Assembly: GCF_900156465.1 (NCBI RefSeq)
Contig: NZ_LT707064.1
Location: 4,975,001 to 5,039,000, forward strand
Direction: 5' to 3'
DNA: 64,000 nucleotides
Source: Pseudomonas sp. 7SR1
GTDB lineage: Bacteria; Pseudomonadota; Gammaproteobacteria; Pseudomonadales; Pseudomonadaceae
Of the stretch, positions 37,712 through 45,996 are shown piece by piece. Below the pieces are notes generated by a model. It saw only the letters and a program-made list of their open reading frames with translations, was not told the DNA's origin and did not search any database. The position numbers and the translations under genes were made by a program. Each line of letters starts with the position of its first letter. The stretch's first letter is position 1.

Positions 37712-38839
37712 ATGATCCATTTCCCCCATGCCGATGCGCTATGCGCATCGCGCCATCCCTATAGCCCCGAATCGATGCCCACCGGACTGTTCGATCGTGC
37801 CATGGCAGAGATCAGCCTGTTCCATAGCCACCACACGCCGGGTTATGAAGACTGGCTCAACGCCAACGGCCTTGGCGCCGCAGACCTGGAACATTTGACC
37901 GACTGGTCGCGCCTGCCGCCCATCTACGCCAATTACTTCAAGCAGCGACTGCTGCTCAGCCCCACCGCCGGGGATGCCCTGGAACTGACCTCCTCCGGCA
38001 CCAGTGGGCAGAAAAGCCGCATGCGCTACGACGAACGCAGCATGGCGGCCGCCCAGGGGATGGTGGCGCGGATCTTCGAGCACTACGGCTGGTTCACGCC
38101 GGATTCGCCTTGCAATTATCTGTTGCTCGGCCACGAACCCGAACCTGACAATCGCCTGGGCACTGCCTATACCGATCAGTTCCTGTGTCGCTTTGCCCCG
38201 GTCAATCGCGTTGCGTATGCGTTGCGGCGCACCGGAAAAGGCCATGAGTTCGATGTCTTTGGCGTCATCCGCGCATTGCAGGAATTCGCCGAGCAGGGCC
38301 TGCCGGTCAGGATATTCGGCTTCCCGGCGCTGCTTTGCCATGTACTTGAGCGCATGCGCGAAAGCGCCGTCCCGGACCTGAAGCTTGCGCCCGATTCCCT
38401 GGTGTTCCTGGGAGGCGGCTGGAAAAAACAGGCCGCCCAGGAGATTCCCCGCCAGCAGGTCTATGAGCACATCCGCCGGCAGTTGGGTATCGACACCCAG
38501 CGTTGCCGGGACGGCTATGGCGCGGTCGAACATGCCGTGCCGTACATCGAATGTGCGCACCACCGCTTCCATGTGCCGGTGTACTCGAGAGTCTTCGTCC
38601 GCCACCCCTCGGATTTCAGCGTCCAGCCATTCGGCGCACCGGGTCTGCTGTCTTTCGTATCGCCCTACATCTCTTCCAGCCCGGCCCATGCCGTGGTGAT
38701 GAGCGACCTCGCGACCCTGCACCCCGCCGATTGCGAATGCGGCTCGGCTACCCAGTGGTTCGAGCTGCATGGCCGTGCCGGCACCAGCGCCAGCCGAAGC
38801 TGTGCCATGGCGGCCGCCGAAATGATCAAGGAGAACTGA
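37712..38839 (+). CDS. LuxE-like acyl-protein synthetase
   Basis: 375-residue adenylate-forming enzyme of the LuxE (acyl-protein synthetase) family, which activates a fatty acid as acyl-AMP and holds it as a thioester for a LuxC reductase. The phosphate-binding loop is ELTSSGTSGQKSRMRYD (residues 91-107). GGGWKKQ lies near 232, GYGAVEH near 268, and a CECGS motif near 344-348. Cys364, eleven residues from the C terminus, sits where bioluminescent LuxE carries its acylated cysteine. A LuxC domain is encoded by the next gene, one base downstream. No luxAB or luxD is present. The carboxylic acid substrate is unknown. Confidence 0.85.
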   Translation: MIHFPHADALCASRHPYSPESMPTGLFDRAMAEISLFHSHHTPGYEDWLNANGLGAADLEHLTDWSRLPPIYANYFKQRLLLSPTAGDALELTSSGTSGQKSRMRYDERSMAAAQGMVARIFEHYGWFTPDSPCNYLLLGHEPEPDNRLGTAYTDQFLCRFAPVNRVAYALRRTGKGHEFDVFGVIRALQEFAEQGLPVRIFGFPALLCHVLERMRESAVPDLKLAPDSLVFLGGGWKKQAAQEIPRQQVYEHIRRQLGIDTQRCRDGYGAVEHAVPYIECAHHRFHVPVYSRVFVRHPSDFSVQPFGAPGLLSFVSPYISSSPAHAVVMSDLATLHPADCECGSATQWFELHGRAGTSASRSCAMAAAEMIKEN

Positions 38840-38840
38840 C

Positions 38841-41252
38841 ATGTACCTCATCAACGGCCAACTGCATGGGGAGCTGCCCCTGGACGAGACGCTGCAGCGG
38901 TTGCAGGCACGGCTGCCCGACCTCCTGGCCTCGCCACCCTCGAGCGACAGCGTGCTCGAATGCGCCGAGACGTTCGTAGAAAAGCTGAGCTCTGCCGGTC
39001 GAGCCCCATTCCTGACCGAGGATCAGTGCCAGGCGCTGATCGCCTTCTGCAGTCGCGATCACCTGGGCGTGAAGCTGACGCGTGAACTGGGACCGTCCCC
39101 TCGCTCGATCAGGCGCATCGACTACAGCGATGGCCCCTTCGAAAGCTGGCAGCCCCTGGGCCTGGTGGTACACGTCACGCCGGGCAACGCACCGCTGCTG
39201 GCGTTCTGCGCCGCCCTGGAAAGCCTGCTGGCGGGCAACATCAACTGGATACGTCCAAGCACCCGTGACGAGGGCCTGACGGCGCGGGCGCTCAAGGCCT
39301 TCCTCGATTGCGATCCAAGCGGCCGCCTGCGCGAATACCTGGCGGTATTGCCGCTGCCGTACCACGAGAACAAACGTCTCTTCGCCCTGGCGCAAGGCGT
39401 CAGCGCGTGGGGTGGAGAAACGGCCCTCAGGGCCATGCGCGAGCAGATCCCCGGCGGGTGCCGCTGGATCGACTGGGGCCATCGCATCAGCTTCGCCTAT
39501 GTCACGCTCCGCGCCGCCAGCCCACAGGCACTGGACTGCCTGGTGGACGAAATCTGCCGCCTGGATCAGCAAGCCTGCTCCAGCCCGCAATGGCTGCTGG
39601 TGGACAGCGATGAACCTGCTGCGTTGCAGGCATTGGGCAATGCGCTCGCCGCTGCGTTCGAACGACGGTCCGGGCGCTGGCCGGCGCTGGCGGTCAGCAC
39701 CGCGGAGGCCTGCGAGATCACTACCCGGACGGCTCTTGCCCGACTGGACCAGAGCTTCGCGCAAGTCACCGGCCAGGTCTGGGACGGCAGCGGCTGGCGC
39801 ATTCTGTGGGAACATCATCGCCAGTTGTCGCCATCGCCGCTGTTCCGCACGCTATTGCTGCGCCCCGTGCCTCGGGCGGCATTGATCGAAACCCTGCTGC
39901 CCTGGCGCAATGTACTGCAAAGCTGCGCGCTCATGTGTGAAGCGGACCAGGCCGCGGAACTGACCCGCGGCCTGCTAGCCGCTGGCGTAACCCGTGTTTC
40001 AGCGACCGCGGCCGTCCAGCAAGGCTATGACGGCGAGCCCCATGACGGCGTCTATGCGCTGCAACGGTTGAGCCGTCGGGTGTCGGTCAGTCTCGAGGCG
40101 GATATCGCACCTCATCGGGTCACCCTGGACCGGCCGCCCCCCGCTCTGTCGGTCGACGCCTCGACCCCCATCATGGACAAGGCGGCTTTCGCCGCATTAC
40201 CCGTCAGTGCCCAGGCACAGCTGTTCTTCCGCTCCGGCGGCAGCAGCGGTGCGCCTGTGCTGGCGTCCTACAGTCATCGCGACTTCGATCGCCACATGCG
40301 CGCGGCAGCCGACGGGTTGCGCGCCGCCGGACTCGATCCCGCACGGGACCGTGTCATGAACCTGTTCTACGGGGGCGGCCTCTATGGCGGTTTTTTCAGC
40401 TTTTCGAAAATTCTTGAACAGATGAACGTCGTGCACTACCCCATGGGCGCTCCCTCGGACAACGATTTCGATGAAATCGCCCGGTTGATCGTCGCCCATG
40501 ACGTCAACACCGTGGTGGGCATGCCGAGCACCCTGCACCGCTTGTTCTCCAGCCAGCGGCCCGCGCTCCAGGGTTACGGTGGCGTACGCAAGGTACTGCT
40601 CGGTGGCGAGCACCTGGGCCAAGGCAGTCGGCAACTGCTTCAGGACTGCGGCGTCACGAGCATCCGCTCAGCCATCTATGGCACCGTGGATGCCGGCCCA
40701 CTGGGCCATGCCTGCCTCGCCAGCGACGAGGGTGTCTTCCATCTGATGGCCGACATCCAGCACCTGGAAATCGTCGCCCTGGACCAGGACATCCCGCTAA
40801 GGCGTGGGGACACCGGACGGCTGCTGTTCACTTCCCGCCTGCGCCAGGCACAACCCCTTCGCCGCTATGAAGTCGGCGATTGTGGACGCTGGTTGACCAC
40901 CCCTTGCCCGTGTGGCCTGGAATCGCCCCGGTTCGAATTGCGCCAGCGTCACGGCCGCCTGGTTCGCATCGCCACGGAGTTCATCAATACCCAGGAACTC
41001 ACCGAACGGGCGCAAGTGGCCATCCAGGTGGTTCTCGATCACGACACAAGTGGCTGTGAACGCTTGCTGATTCGCGCCGACGGTGATGCCCGGGCGGTCC
41101 GCCACAGGGTCCTGGGCCTGCGGCCATTGTCCACCTCGGTCAATGCCGCCCTGCTGGTACTGGAAGTCCAATCCTGTCCGGCCGAGTGCTTCGAACATAA
41201 CAGGCACAGCGGCAAGGTCCCGCTGGTGATCGACGTCAGAAAACACGGCTGA
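38841..41252 (+). CDS. LuxC-like acyl reductase fused to a PaaK-like ligase
   Basis: 803-residue two-domain protein. Residues about 1-400 match LuxC acyl-CoA/acyl-protein reductases: LGLVVHVTPGNAPLLAF (106-122, nucleotide loop), AGNINWIRPS (131-140), and the catalytic Cys246 in LDQQACSSPQW. Residues about 440-803 are a second adenylate-forming domain of the PaaK/coenzyme-F390-synthetase type: FRSGGSSGAP (463-472), NLFYGGGLYGG, VVGMPSTLH, LLGGEHLG, YGTVDAGPLG, and PCPCGLESPRFEL. LuxC is normally a separate protein of about 480 residues, so this fusion is unusual. Predicted chemistry: ligation of an acid, then NAD(P)H reduction to an aldehyde. Confidence 0.82.
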   Translation: MYLINGQLHGELPLDETLQRLQARLPDLLASPPSSDSVLECAETFVEKLSSAGRAPFLTEDQCQALIAFCSRDHLGVKLTRELGPSPRSIRRIDYSDGPFESWQPLGLVVHVTPGNAPLLAFCAALESLLAGNINWIRPSTRDEGLTARALKAFLDCDPSGRLREYLAVLPLPYHENKRLFALAQGVSAWGGETALRAMREQIPGGCRWIDWGHRISFAYVTLRAASPQALDCLVDEICRLDQQACSSPQWLLVDSDEPAALQALGNALAAAFERRSGRWPALAVSTAEACEITTRTALARLDQSFAQVTGQVWDGSGWRILWEHHRQLSPSPLFRTLLLRPVPRAALIETLLPWRNVLQSCALMCEADQAAELTRGLLAAGVTRVSATAAVQQGYDGEPHDGVYALQRLSRRVSVSLEADIAPHRVTLDRPPPALSVDASTPIMDKAAFAALPVSAQAQLFFRSGGSSGAPVLASYSHRDFDRHMRAAADGLRAAGLDPARDRVMNLFYGGGLYGGFFSFSKILEQMNVVHYPMGAPSDNDFDEIARLIVAHDVNTVVGMPSTLHRLFSSQRPALQGYGGVRKVLLGGEHLGQGSRQLLQDCGVTSIRSAIYGTVDAGPLGHACLASDEGVFHLMADIQHLEIVALDQDIPLRRGDTGRLLFTSRLRQAQPLRRYEVGDCGRWLTTPCPCGLESPRFELRQRHGRLVRIATEFINTQELTERAQVAIQVVLDHDTSGCERLLIRADGDARAVRHRVLGLRPLSTSVNAALLVLEVQSCPAECFEHNRHSGKVPLVIDVRKHG

Positions 41253-41300
41253 TTGCCTTTTGCCTGTCCGTCACCCCGTGAATTTTTCCAGAGAATCCCG

Positions 41301-42569
41301 ATGAGCATTTCCTTCACATTTGAACCCTGGCTGGCCCATGTCCGCCAGCATTCAAGGTATTACCAGAGACACCTGGGACATCTACCGTCCCAGGGCTGCG
41401 CCTTGCAGGACATACCTGTTGCGGACGTCAACGATTACTGGTCCGACAGCCAGGACCTGGACACCTGGGAGGTACTGACCGATCGGGTACAGGACGCACT
41501 GGTCTTCAAGACCGGGGGCACCACCGGCCAGGGGAAACTGTCGGTCTATACCCATCAAGAGTGGCAATGGATGCTCGACTGTTTCGGTCGCAGCCTGTCC
41601 ACGCAACTCAAGGCAGGGGATCGAGTCGCCAATCTGTTCTTTTCCGGGGACCTGTATGCCAGCTTCCTGTTCATTCACGGCGCCCTGTCTCGCGTTGAAG
41701 CAGCCATCACCGAGTTCCCCTTCACCGGCTCGGTCGAACCCGACATCCTGGCGGACGCCATTACCGCGCACCATATCAATGTGCTGGCCGGGGTTCCGGC
41801 GCACTTGCTGGCATTCGCCAGCCACCTGAATCAGCAGGGACGGACGTTGCCCCAGGTCACCACGGTGCTGTTCGGTGGAGAGCATCTGTTCGAAGGTCAG
41901 CTGCCATCGTTGAGAAGCGCCCTTCCGAAGGCACGCTTCACATCGATCGGTTATGCCAGCGTGGACGCCGGGCTGGTGGGGGCCAGTACCCCGGACTGCA
42001 ATCCAGGGGAACACCGGGTCTTCGACGAACAGACTCGGGTGGAAATCATCGATGAACTGAGCGGGGATGTCATCGAGGCGTGCGACCGACCCGGTAACCT
42101 GGTGGTGACCAACTTCACCCGTACCTTGATGCCGATCCTACGCTACCCGGTAGGCGACCGTGCCTGCTGGCGTGAACCGGTCGGTACGCCGCGCCGCAAG
42201 TTCGCGCTTCAGGGACGCAGCAGCCACAGTCAACGGGTACGGGTGGGCGTGCTTTCGCTGTCTGCGCCGCAGATCAATGAAATCATCCAGGGCATGGCCG
42301 GTGACGCTCAATGGCAACTGATCATCGAGCAGGTGGCAGGCAACGATCGCGTGGTGCTCAAATGGACCCCCGGCGTTCCCCTTCAAGCATATGAATCATT
42401 GTCACTGGCGCTGGAGGCCGCTCTCACCAGGCTGTATCCGGGCATCGAGCGGGTTGGCCTGGAGGTCCGGGCCTGCCATGCACGGGACCTTGAGCGCCAT
42501 CCCCGCTCCGGCAAGCACCTGCCGGTCATCGATCGGCGATCCTACGGCCCGACGGGCCGCCCCCAATGA
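41301..42569 (+). CDS. PaaK/CoF-synthetase-like AMP-ligase
   Basis: 422-residue stand-alone adenylate-forming enzyme. The P-loop FKTGGTTGQGKLSVYT lies at 69-84, followed by NLFFSGDLYASFLFIHGAL, LAGVPAHLLAFASHL, LFGGEHLFEGQLPSL, and IGYASVDAGLVG. It parallels the C-terminal domain of the preceding gene (YGTVDAGPLG, LLGGEHLG; both end with HSGKVPLVIDVR or RSGKHLPVIDRR), so the two probably arose by duplication. The Cys cluster PCPCGL of that domain is replaced here by REPVGTPRRKF. The ATG at 41301 is chosen by this alignment. Its stop overlaps the next gene by ATGA. Confidence 0.82.
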   Translation: MSISFTFEPWLAHVRQHSRYYQRHLGHLPSQGCALQDIPVADVNDYWSDSQDLDTWEVLTDRVQDALVFKTGGTTGQGKLSVYTHQEWQWMLDCFGRSLSTQLKAGDRVANLFFSGDLYASFLFIHGALSRVEAAITEFPFTGSVEPDILADAITAHHINVLAGVPAHLLAFASHLNQQGRTLPQVTTVLFGGEHLFEGQLPSLRSALPKARFTSIGYASVDAGLVGASTPDCNPGEHRVFDEQTRVEIIDELSGDVIEACDRPGNLVVTNFTRTLMPILRYPVGDRACWREPVGTPRRKFALQGRSSHSQRVRVGVLSLSAPQINEIIQGMAGDAQWQLIIEQVAGNDRVVLKWTPGVPLQAYESLSLALEAALTRLYPGIERVGLEVRACHARDLERHPRSGKHLPVIDRRSYGPTGRPQ

Positions 42570-43510
42570 GCGCCCTGGTCATCAGGCCGTTCAGGCCTGC
42601 GGATGCCGTCGGCACAAGCGAACTGTTCCGCCGGGTGTACGGGTACCACTACGTTTCGCCGGACGTCTACCTGCCCCACATGATCTGCCAACATAACCTG
42701 CACCAACGGTGGCATTCCATGGTGGCGGTGCTGGATGAACGTGTCGTCGGCCATGCTGCGCTGTGCCAGGCTGCCCCCCGTCATGAAGATGCGGAACTGG
42801 CGCTGATGGCGGTGGATCCCACCCTGCAAGGCAGTCAGATTGCAACCCGCCTGGGTCGGCAGTTACTGGAGCGGTGCCAGGACCTCGGACTCGCCAGGCT
42901 GTCGATCAAGCAAGTCACCAGCCATCCCTACAGCCAACGGCTGGCACAACGACTGGGTTTCCATGACACCGGGCTGATGCCCGACCATGTGCCTTCGCCG
43001 TTCGACGTTGCCCTGGCCGAAACCGTGGTGGTCGGCTGCCAGATGATCCAGGGCCATCGCCGGCCATTGCCCTCGATCCGATGGCCTGCGACATGCCAAT
43101 GGTTCATGGCCCCAATGGCATCGCGGTTTGGCGTCACGCTCGATGACGCCCCGTGCTCGGTGCAACCTCTGCAACTCAGGCAGTTGCCGGGGCGGGTCGA
43201 CGTCGTGGCTGGACACATCGGCCGTCACCTGGCCAGGCAACTGCAACAATTGCCTGCCCACTGGTCCATCTCAGTGAGGCTCAGCCTTCGCCGGCAATTC
43301 AACGACGATTACCGGCGACTGATGGCGGCCGGATTCATCTTCACCGGGCTGATGCCCGGCGAGGCAGATATCAGCTGGCAGGCGCTGTTCCACCGAGGGG
43401 CGCTGGCCCGCCGGCTCGACCTGATCTCAGCACCGATGCAACGTTTGCATGAGCGACTACAGGCCCATACCGAGAACTGGAGAGGATCGATAACAAGCTC
43501 GGCGGCATGA
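42566..43510 (+). CDS. GNAT acyltransferase with C-terminal extension
   Basis: 314-residue protein. Residues 1-150 form a GNAT domain with LVIRPFRPADAVGTSELFRRVYGYHY, ELALMAVDPTLQGSQIATRLGRQLLERC (motif A) and VTSHPYSQRLAQRLGFHDTG (motif B). Residues 150-314 are a second region ending in YRRLMAAGFIFTGLMPGEADISWQALFHRG, which itself resembles the C-terminal half of a GNAT fold, so a tandem or degenerate double GNAT is likely. It is translationally coupled to the ligase upstream. In this operon it may acylate an amine intermediate, or be a self-protection enzyme. Confidence 0.8.
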   Translation: MSALVIRPFRPADAVGTSELFRRVYGYHYVSPDVYLPHMICQHNLHQRWHSMVAVLDERVVGHAALCQAAPRHEDAELALMAVDPTLQGSQIATRLGRQLLERCQDLGLARLSIKQVTSHPYSQRLAQRLGFHDTGLMPDHVPSPFDVALAETVVVGCQMIQGHRRPLPSIRWPATCQWFMAPMASRFGVTLDDAPCSVQPLQLRQLPGRVDVVAGHIGRHLARQLQQLPAHWSISVRLSLRRQFNDDYRRLMAAGFIFTGLMPGEADISWQALFHRGALARRLDLISAPMQRLHERLQAHTENWRGSITSSAA

Positions 43511-43566
43511 TACCAGCGACCAGCGCGCACCCGTACCAGGGGCAAGGATCGAAGAAGCCTTGATCG

Positions 43567-43601
43567 CCGCCGCCTCCCGGTCATGGGCCGGGAGGCGGCG
43601 G
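43567..43601. terminator. Strong GC hairpin after the LuxCE operon
   Basis: Perfect 14-bp stem starting CGCCGCCTCCCGG with a 7-base loop. It lies 57 bases beyond the GNAT stop and overlaps the last codons of the convergent phosphodiesterase gene, so it can serve both strands. Confidence 0.75.
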
Positions 43602-44060
43602 GTCCTTCAGCAAAGTGACGATGCTGGGTTCAATGGCGTTTGCATCCACCTCCAGCAAGGCCAGGGTCACCGGCAACTTGAAACGCCGACGCCCTGCACT
43701 GCCCGGATTGAGGTACAGGCGCTCGCCGCGCCAGTCGATGCCGGGCTTATGGGAATGGCCGGTGATCACCAGTTTCACGCGCGGGTCGAGTGAGGCCGGG
43801 ACATCGGCGATGTCGTGCACCAACAAGACCTGCCACCCGCAGAGGTCGAACTGCAGGCGATCGGCCAGCCGGCCAGCCCAGTCGGCCCCCAGATCATTGT
43901 TACCGCGCACTACCTGCAAAGGGGCGATCTCGGCCAATCGCTCAAGAATATCGAGCCCACCGATATCACCGGCATGGATGATCCGTTCGCAGCCGCGCAA
44001 TGCCTCGAGCGCTTCGGGGCGCAGCAGGCCGTGTGTATCGGAGATGACGCCAACCTTCAT
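43581..44060 (-). CDS. YfcE/MJ0936-type metallophosphoesterase
   Basis: 159-residue calcineurin-like phosphodiesterase. Metal ligands are visible in order: ISDTHG (6-11), HAGDIGG (29-35), RGNND (52-56), LLVHD (79-83) and TGHSHKPG (99-106). Members hydrolyse phosphodiesters in vitro; the natural substrate is unknown. It converges on the LuxCE operon and is divergent from the diguanylate cyclase gene across about 236 bp with no other gene. Confidence 0.9.
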   Translation of the reverse strand: MKVGVISDTHGLLRPEALEALRGCERIIHAGDIGGLDILERLAEIAPLQVVRGNNDLGADWAGRLADRLQFDLCGWQVLLVHDIADVPASLDPRVKLVITGHSHKPGIDWRGERLYLNPGSAGRRRFKLPVTLALLEVDANAIEPSIVTLLKDPPPPGP

Positions 44061-44296
44061 GCCTGCCCCCTCCCCCGCATTGCGGCAATGGCTTGCGTGA
44101 CGCGACGCATGGACTATTACTGGACTGACGCCCGACGGGCACTAGCCACAGGCCCATGTGTCTTTACTCTATCTTTTTTTCGCCCCACGAGTGCCACCAC
44201 CTGTACCGGCCCTACCGTAGTCAGCTAACGTGCCGGTTTCGGATAAGGTAGGCTGCGCACCGCAAGATGCGCAGAAAAGTCGCCAAAGGATATGTA

Positions 44297-45865
44297 ATGC
44301 TCGGACGCAAACAGCCGGAGCCAAAGATAGACAGTACCGACGAGGCCTTTTCCCACCCGGCCGTGAAGGCTGGGGCTGCACTGCGGCTTACGGTCAGTTT
44401 CATGCTGGTGGTGGTTGTGGCGTTCCTCAGCGTTGAAGGCTGGCGGACATGGCGTGACTATCGTGCGGCCTTCGCGGCCGCCCGCGACTCGGTGACGAAC
44501 CTGGCGCGGGCAACGGCGCAACATGCCGAGGACACCATCCGGCAAGTGGATGTGGTGACCGCCGCGCTCAGCGAGCGCGTGGAAGGCGACGGACTCCAGA
44601 ACATGGATATCCCGCGCATCCACAAACTGTTGGTGCAGCAATCGGCCATCATGCCGCAACTGCACGGGCTGTTCATCTATGGGCCCGACGGCAGATGGCT
44701 GGTCACGGACAAGGCAGCGATACCGGAGGAAGCGAACAATTCGGATCGTGACTATTTCCAGTACCACCGCACCCACGAAGACCGAAACGTGCGCATTGGC
44801 CAAGTGATCAGGAGCCGATCGACCAACGATCTGATCATCCCCATCTCCCGCCGCCTGAACAATCCCGATGGCTCCTTCGCCGGGGTGCTGCTGGGCACCG
44901 TCAAGGTCAGTTATTTCGTCGATTACTACGGTGATTTCAAGATCGACGACAAGGGCGCCCTGGTCCTGGCCATGCGCAATGGAACCATCCTGGTAAGACG
45001 CCCCTTCATCGACTCGGTGGTGGGCAAGAGCCTGGTCAACAGCGTCATCTTCAAGCACTTCCTGCCGAACTCGAACCAGGGCATCGCGCAAGCCAGGGCC
45101 GTCGTCGACGACACCGAGCGGCTGTATGGCTACCGAGCCCTGACCACCTACCCATTGGTGGTGGAAGCCGGCCTGTCCCGGGAATCCATCATCGCCCCCT
45201 GGCGTCGCGACCTGCTCAAGACCGGTTTCGTGCTGGTGTTCCTGATCCTGACCCTGGTCAGTTTCGGCCTGATCGTGCTGAGCCAGTTGCGCTATCGGAT
45301 GGCCATGGAACAACAGATCCTCGATGCGCACCAGACCATGCGGGCCATGGCCCTGACCGACAGTCTCACCGGGTTGTACAACCGCAGGAAACTGGACATC
45401 ACCCTGGCCGATGAGCTACGACTGGCCAGGCGCCAGGGTTCTTCGCTGGCGCTGATCATGCTGGACGTGGATTACTTCAAGCGCTTCAACGACAAATACG
45501 GGCACGCCGCGGGCGATGACTGCCTGCGGGCGATCGCCAGTGCGATCCAGCATGCGGTCAAGCGGCCGAGCGACCTGGCCGTCCGCTATGGCGGTGAAGA
45601 GTTCACCGTCCTGCTGCCCAGTACCGACAGCGTGGGTGCCGCCAAGGTCGCCCAGACGATACTGGAATCCATCAGGGCGCTGAACATCGAACACGGCGAC
45701 CATCCATTGGGAATCGTCACCGCCAGCGCGGGAATCACCAGCTGTCGGCCAGGCACGGACGACGTGACGCCCGCCATGCTGATCAAGGCCGCCGATGCCT
45801 TCCTGTATCTGGCCAAGAACACCGGGCGCAACCGCTGGTGCAGCGCCGAACCGGCGCCGCGCTAG
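44297..45865 (+). CDS. Membrane diguanylate cyclase with Cache sensor
   Basis: 522-residue inner-membrane enzyme making cyclic di-GMP from two GTP. A membrane helix lies at about 27-50, then a periplasmic dCache-like sensor (about 55-300, with GLFIYGPDGRWLVTD and DYFQYHRTHEDRNVRIG). A second membrane helix lies near 310-335, and the C-terminal GGDEF domain carries LTDSLTGLYNRRKLD, active-site GGEEF (432-436) and an intact inhibitory site RPSD (423-426) five residues before it. So it should be active and product-inhibited. The ATG at 44297 follows AAAGGA by six bases. It may affect biofilm and amyloid traits, but no direct link is visible. Confidence 0.92.
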   Translation: MLGRKQPEPKIDSTDEAFSHPAVKAGAALRLTVSFMLVVVVAFLSVEGWRTWRDYRAAFAAARDSVTNLARATAQHAEDTIRQVDVVTAALSERVEGDGLQNMDIPRIHKLLVQQSAIMPQLHGLFIYGPDGRWLVTDKAAIPEEANNSDRDYFQYHRTHEDRNVRIGQVIRSRSTNDLIIPISRRLNNPDGSFAGVLLGTVKVSYFVDYYGDFKIDDKGALVLAMRNGTILVRRPFIDSVVGKSLVNSVIFKHFLPNSNQGIAQARAVVDDTERLYGYRALTTYPLVVEAGLSRESIIAPWRRDLLKTGFVLVFLILTLVSFGLIVLSQLRYRMAMEQQILDAHQTMRAMALTDSLTGLYNRRKLDITLADELRLARRQGSSLALIMLDVDYFKRFNDKYGHAAGDDCLRAIASAIQHAVKRPSDLAVRYGGEEFTVLLPSTDSVGAAKVAQTILESIRALNIEHGDHPLGIVTASAGITSCRPGTDDVTPAMLIKAADAFLYLAKNTGRNRWCSAEPAPR

Positions 45866-45996
45866 CCCTCCGGGTGACGGCCGCGGTACCGCCGTGCATC
45901 GGTCCGCGCACACAAATCCAAGTCCACAGGTGCCGGGCAGCCGCCTGACGGCTACAATGCGCGCTTCGACCGTGACCAGCCTGATTAGAAAAACAC

